NCBI GenBank assembly: GCA_028281265.1
Contig: JANQKE010000188.1
Span: 1-64,000, forward strand
DNA length: 64,000 nt
DNA from: Alphaproteobacteria bacterium
Lineage (GTDB): Bacteria > Pseudomonadota > Alphaproteobacteria > DSM-16000 > Inquilinaceae
Reading direction: 5' to 3'
The position numbers and the translations under genes were made by a program. Of this stretch, positions 61,648 through 64,000 are shown piece after piece. The number at the start of each line of letters is the position of its first letter. Position 1 is the first letter of the stretch. The notes beneath the pieces are model-generated. The model searched no databases, was not told where the DNA came from, and saw only the letters and a program-made list of their open reading frames with translations.

Positions 61648-64000
61648 ATGCTGCTCCGATTGCTGCTCCGGGCGGTGCTGGGCACCGCGGTGACGCTGGT
61701 GGTGCTGGCGGCGCTCGTGCTGGCCGGCGTCCGGTGGCTCGGGCCGGACCGGTTGGCCGCGACCCTGTCGCAGACGGCGCGGGACCGGGGGATCCCGCTG
61801 TCGGGCTTCACGATCGAGACCGTCTCCCCCTCCGCCGTCGTCCTCACCGACATCAGCCTGGGCGACCGGGCGGTGGTCATCGATCGGGCGACCGTCCGGG
61901 TCGACCTCGACCGGGTCGCCCGCGACGGCCGGGTGGAGGATGTCGCGCTGGACGGCGTGCGGGTCCGGGCGGCCCTGGTCGACGGCGGCATCCGGCTGCC
62001 GGGGATCGATCTTCGGGCCGGCGGCGGCCCGGCCGGCGCGCCGGCCGGGCTGCCCCGGCTGCCGGTCGACCGGGTGACGGTGTCCGATCTCGACCTCGCC
62101 ATCACCACGCCGGTCGGGCCGGTGACCGTGGCCGCGAGCGCGGTGATCGACGGGCCGCCGGGCGGCCCGCTGGCGCTGCGAACGACGGATCTGGCCGTGT
62201 CCGTCCCGAACGCGACGCTGTCCGGCCGGCTCGTCGGGACGGTCGAACCGGATCTGTCGGCGTCGGTCCGGTTCAGCGATCTGGCGGGCCGGGTCGACCG
62301 GGATCGGGCCCGGCTGACGTTTGCGGATGCCGAGGCGGCCGTCGACCGGCCGGCGGGTCGGCCCGTCACCTGGTCGGTCACGGTCCCCCGGATCTCGGTG
62401 ACCGTCCCCGGCCGGCCGGCCCTCGACGGCCGGCTGACGGCCGATGGCGACCCGTTTCCCCGCCGGATCAGCGTGGCGGCCGACGGGGCGGAGAGCGGCG
62501 TGTCCGCGTTCGCCGAGGTCGCGCTCGATCCCCCCGCCGCCGACACCGCCCAGGCGATCGCCCAGATCGGGTTGCAGGCGGACGATCTGGCCGCCGCGGC
62601 CGCGGCGGCCGGGATCGGTCTGCCGTTGGCCGGCAGCGGCCGGTTGGACGGGACGCTGACCGTCCCGCTGGCCGCCTTGCGGACCGGCACCGGCACGTCC
62701 TGGCCCGAACGGCTGGCCGGGAGCCGGGCGCAAGCCGTGCTGACCGGCCATGGGGTGGCCTGGGGGGAGGCGTTGACGGATGGCGAGATCGATCTGCCCC
62801 TGGCCCTTGCCCTGCGTCGGGACGGTCTGGCGGTCCGGTCGAGCGGCCCGTGGACGGCTCGCGGCCGGTGGGCCGGCCTGCCGGTGGGGCTGACCCTGGC
62901 CGGACCCGGTGACCGGCCGGTCACCGTCGGGGTGCCGCTGAGCGGGCCGGCGGCCGTCCTGGACGTCGACGCCGGCGGCCGCGGCTATTGGGGCGACCGC
63001 ATCGGCGCCGGCGCCGTGGCCGCGATGCTGGGGTGGTCGGACGAAGGCTTGCGCCTGGATGACGGCCGGTTCAGCCTGGCGACCGGCCCGATCGCCGTGG
63101 GTGACATGACGGTCCGCGTCGCCGAGGCGACCATGCGCGGCCATGGCGACGGGGACCGGTTCACCGGCCGTGCCGCGCTGTCGGCGGTGCTGGCCGGCGA
63201 GGCCGCCACGGTCGGGGTCGACGGTGCCGCCGTCTCCGCCGATCTCGGCATCGACTGGCAGGCGGGCCGCCTGGTCGTCGACCCGGTGGGGGACTGCCAG
63301 ACCGTGACGGCCGATCGGCTGACCGTTGGCGACGGCGTGCGCGTGACCCGGCCCATACAGCTCTGTCTGGGGCGCAGCGGCGACCGGCCGCTGGCCGTAT
63401 GGGACCGGTCGTCCGGGGCCGTCCGGCTCGCGTCCCGCCTCGGGCCGGTCGAGACCTCGATCCGCATGGCGGGGACCGGTCTGGAGGTGTCGCTGCCGCC
63501 GATCGCGCTGGTCGCATCCCGGGCCGATCGTCCAAGCCCGTGGCGGTTCGAGGGACGGCTGCAAGGGGGCACCGTCGCGGCCGCGGATCCGGGCTTGTCG
63601 CTGACCGGCCTGGACCTCGCGGTGACGGGGACCGGCCCTTCGGCGGGTTCCCCCCTGTCGGCGGTGGCGAGCGTGCGCGAGGGCCGTCTCGCCAGCACGG
63701 CCGTGCCCGCGCTGTTCGCCCCCTTGCGGGTGATCGGCCGCGCGGGCCTGACCGGCGACCGGCTGGACGGACGCGTCACCGCGACCGGGGCGCTCGGCGC
63801 CCTGACCGTCCGGGCGGACGTCTCCCACCGGATCGCAAGCAGGCAGGGGGCGGTCGACATCGCGCTGGAGCCGCTGTCCTTTGCCCCCGGTGTCCGGCAG
63901 CCGGGCGATGTGGCCCCGGTCGCCGCGACCCGGCCGGTCGAGGACGTCTCCGGCGTCGTCGCCGCGACCGGCCGGGTCGCCTGGCGGCCGGGCCGGCCGC
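61648..64000 (+). CDS. YdbH/AsmA-like envelope protein (3' end beyond the window)
   Basis: The frame is open from 61648 to the window end, at least 784 codons. A single N-terminal transmembrane helix (about 8-27) leads to a long, repetitive beta-rich region of short GlyArgLeu/AspGly turns, as in AsmA-like and TamB-like lipid-bridge proteins. Near the end LEPLSFAPGVRQPGDVAPV resembles the YdbH-type C-terminal domain. YdbH helps carry phospholipids between membranes. There is no good ribosome binding site; a GTG two codons earlier is an alternative start. Confidence 0.75.
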   Translation, partial: MLLRLLLRAVLGTAVTLVVLAALVLAGVRWLGPDRLAATLSQTARDRGIPLSGFTIETVSPSAVVLTDISLGDRAVVIDRATVRVDLDRVARDGRVEDVALDGVRVRAALVDGGIRLPGIDLRAGGGPAGAPAGLPRLPVDRVTVSDLDLAITTPVGPVTVAASAVIDGPPGGPLALRTTDLAVSVPNATLSGRLVGTVEPDLSASVRFSDLAGRVDRDRARLTFADAEAAVDRPAGRPVTWSVTVPRISVTVPGRPALDGRLTADGDPFPRRISVAADGAESGVSAFAEVALDPPAADTAQAIAQIGLQADDLAAAAAAAGIGLPLAGSGRLDGTLTVPLAALRTGTGTSWPERLAGSRAQAVLTGHGVAWGEALTDGEIDLPLALALRRDGLAVRSSGPWTARGRWAGLPVGLTLAGPGDRPVTVGVPLSGPAAVLDVDAGGRGYWGDRIGAGAVAAMLGWSDEGLRLDDGRFSLATGPIAVGDMTVRVAEATMRGHGDGDRFTGRAALSAVLAGEAATVGVDGAAVSADLGIDWQAGRLVVDPVGDCQTVTADRLTVGDGVRVTRPIQLCLGRSGDRPLAVWDRSSGAVRLASRLGPVETSIRMAGTGLEVSLPPIALVASRADRPSPWRFEGRLQGGTVAAADPGLSLTGLDLAVTGTGPSAGSPLSAVASVREGRLASTAVPALFAPLRVIGRAGLTGDRLDGRVTATGALGALTVRADVSHRIASRQGAVDIALEPLSFAPGVRQPGDVAPVAATRPVEDVSGVVAATGRVAWRPGRP

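Overview
The window is about 70% G+C, carries dense genes in long co-directional blocks, and shows gene orders typical of Alphaproteobacteria: rpsF-rpsR-DUF2232-rplI-dnaB, fabD-fabG-acpP-fabF-mltG-yicC-gmk, lptF-lptG-surA-pdxA-rsmA, and pepA-holC. The fused cysNC, DUF2336, DUF455 and fused mlaE/mlaF support the same placement. A Rhodospirillales-like member is my inference; no rRNA is present to settle it. I found no tRNA, rRNA, CRISPR array, prophage or intact insertion sequence.

Layout. 1-5.5 kb is an accessory oxidation cluster: PhyH-type dioxygenase, SnoaL-like protein, Rieske oxygenase alpha and beta subunits, an ABC permease that appears to have lost its 5' part, and a divergent isopenicillin-N-synthase-type oxygenase. 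5.5-8.6 kb is a sulfur module: exported rhodanese, TsuA/YeeE-type transporter, and a small exported protein with repeated Pro-Cys-Gly. 9.0-13.8 kb holds a PAS protein and two convergent cyanophycin-synthetase-like proteins, one with a plausibly active ATP-grasp domain and one degenerate. 14-22 kb is mixed: SDR, MltB-type transglycosylase, AhpD-like protein, TPR protein, chromate transporter, a trypsin-like protease with five Cys-rich repeats, and a GNAT. 22-27 kb covers sulfate activation (cysD-cysNC) and GDP-mannose synthesis (manC-type). 27-34 kb holds DUF455, a GGDEF protein coupled to DUF2336, and pepN.

From 34 kb the content is largely housekeeping: mlaEF, alr, dnaB and the S6/S18/L9 operon on the minus strand; fatty-acid synthesis, MltG, YicC and Gmk on the plus strand; LPS export, SurA, PdxA and RsmA on the minus strand; pepA and holC on the plus strand. 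It ends with a GDSL autotransporter, a GT4 glycosyltransferase, glpD and the 5' part of a YdbH/AsmA-like gene cut by the window edge.

The most unusual non-coding feature is two families of near-perfect palindromes scattered through the window. Family A is built on CTGCGTTCAGATG and is found at the window start and near 18.2, 21.35, 22.2, 36.85, 39.35 and 48.4 kb. Family B has GAGCAAGA ends and is found near 11.6, 34.0 and 61.55 kb. Most copies abut or overlap the 3' ends of genes and supply the stop codon or the last few codons. The most interesting protein-level candidates are the convergent cyanophycin-synthetase-like pair and the Pro-Cys-Gly repeat protein of the sulfur module.
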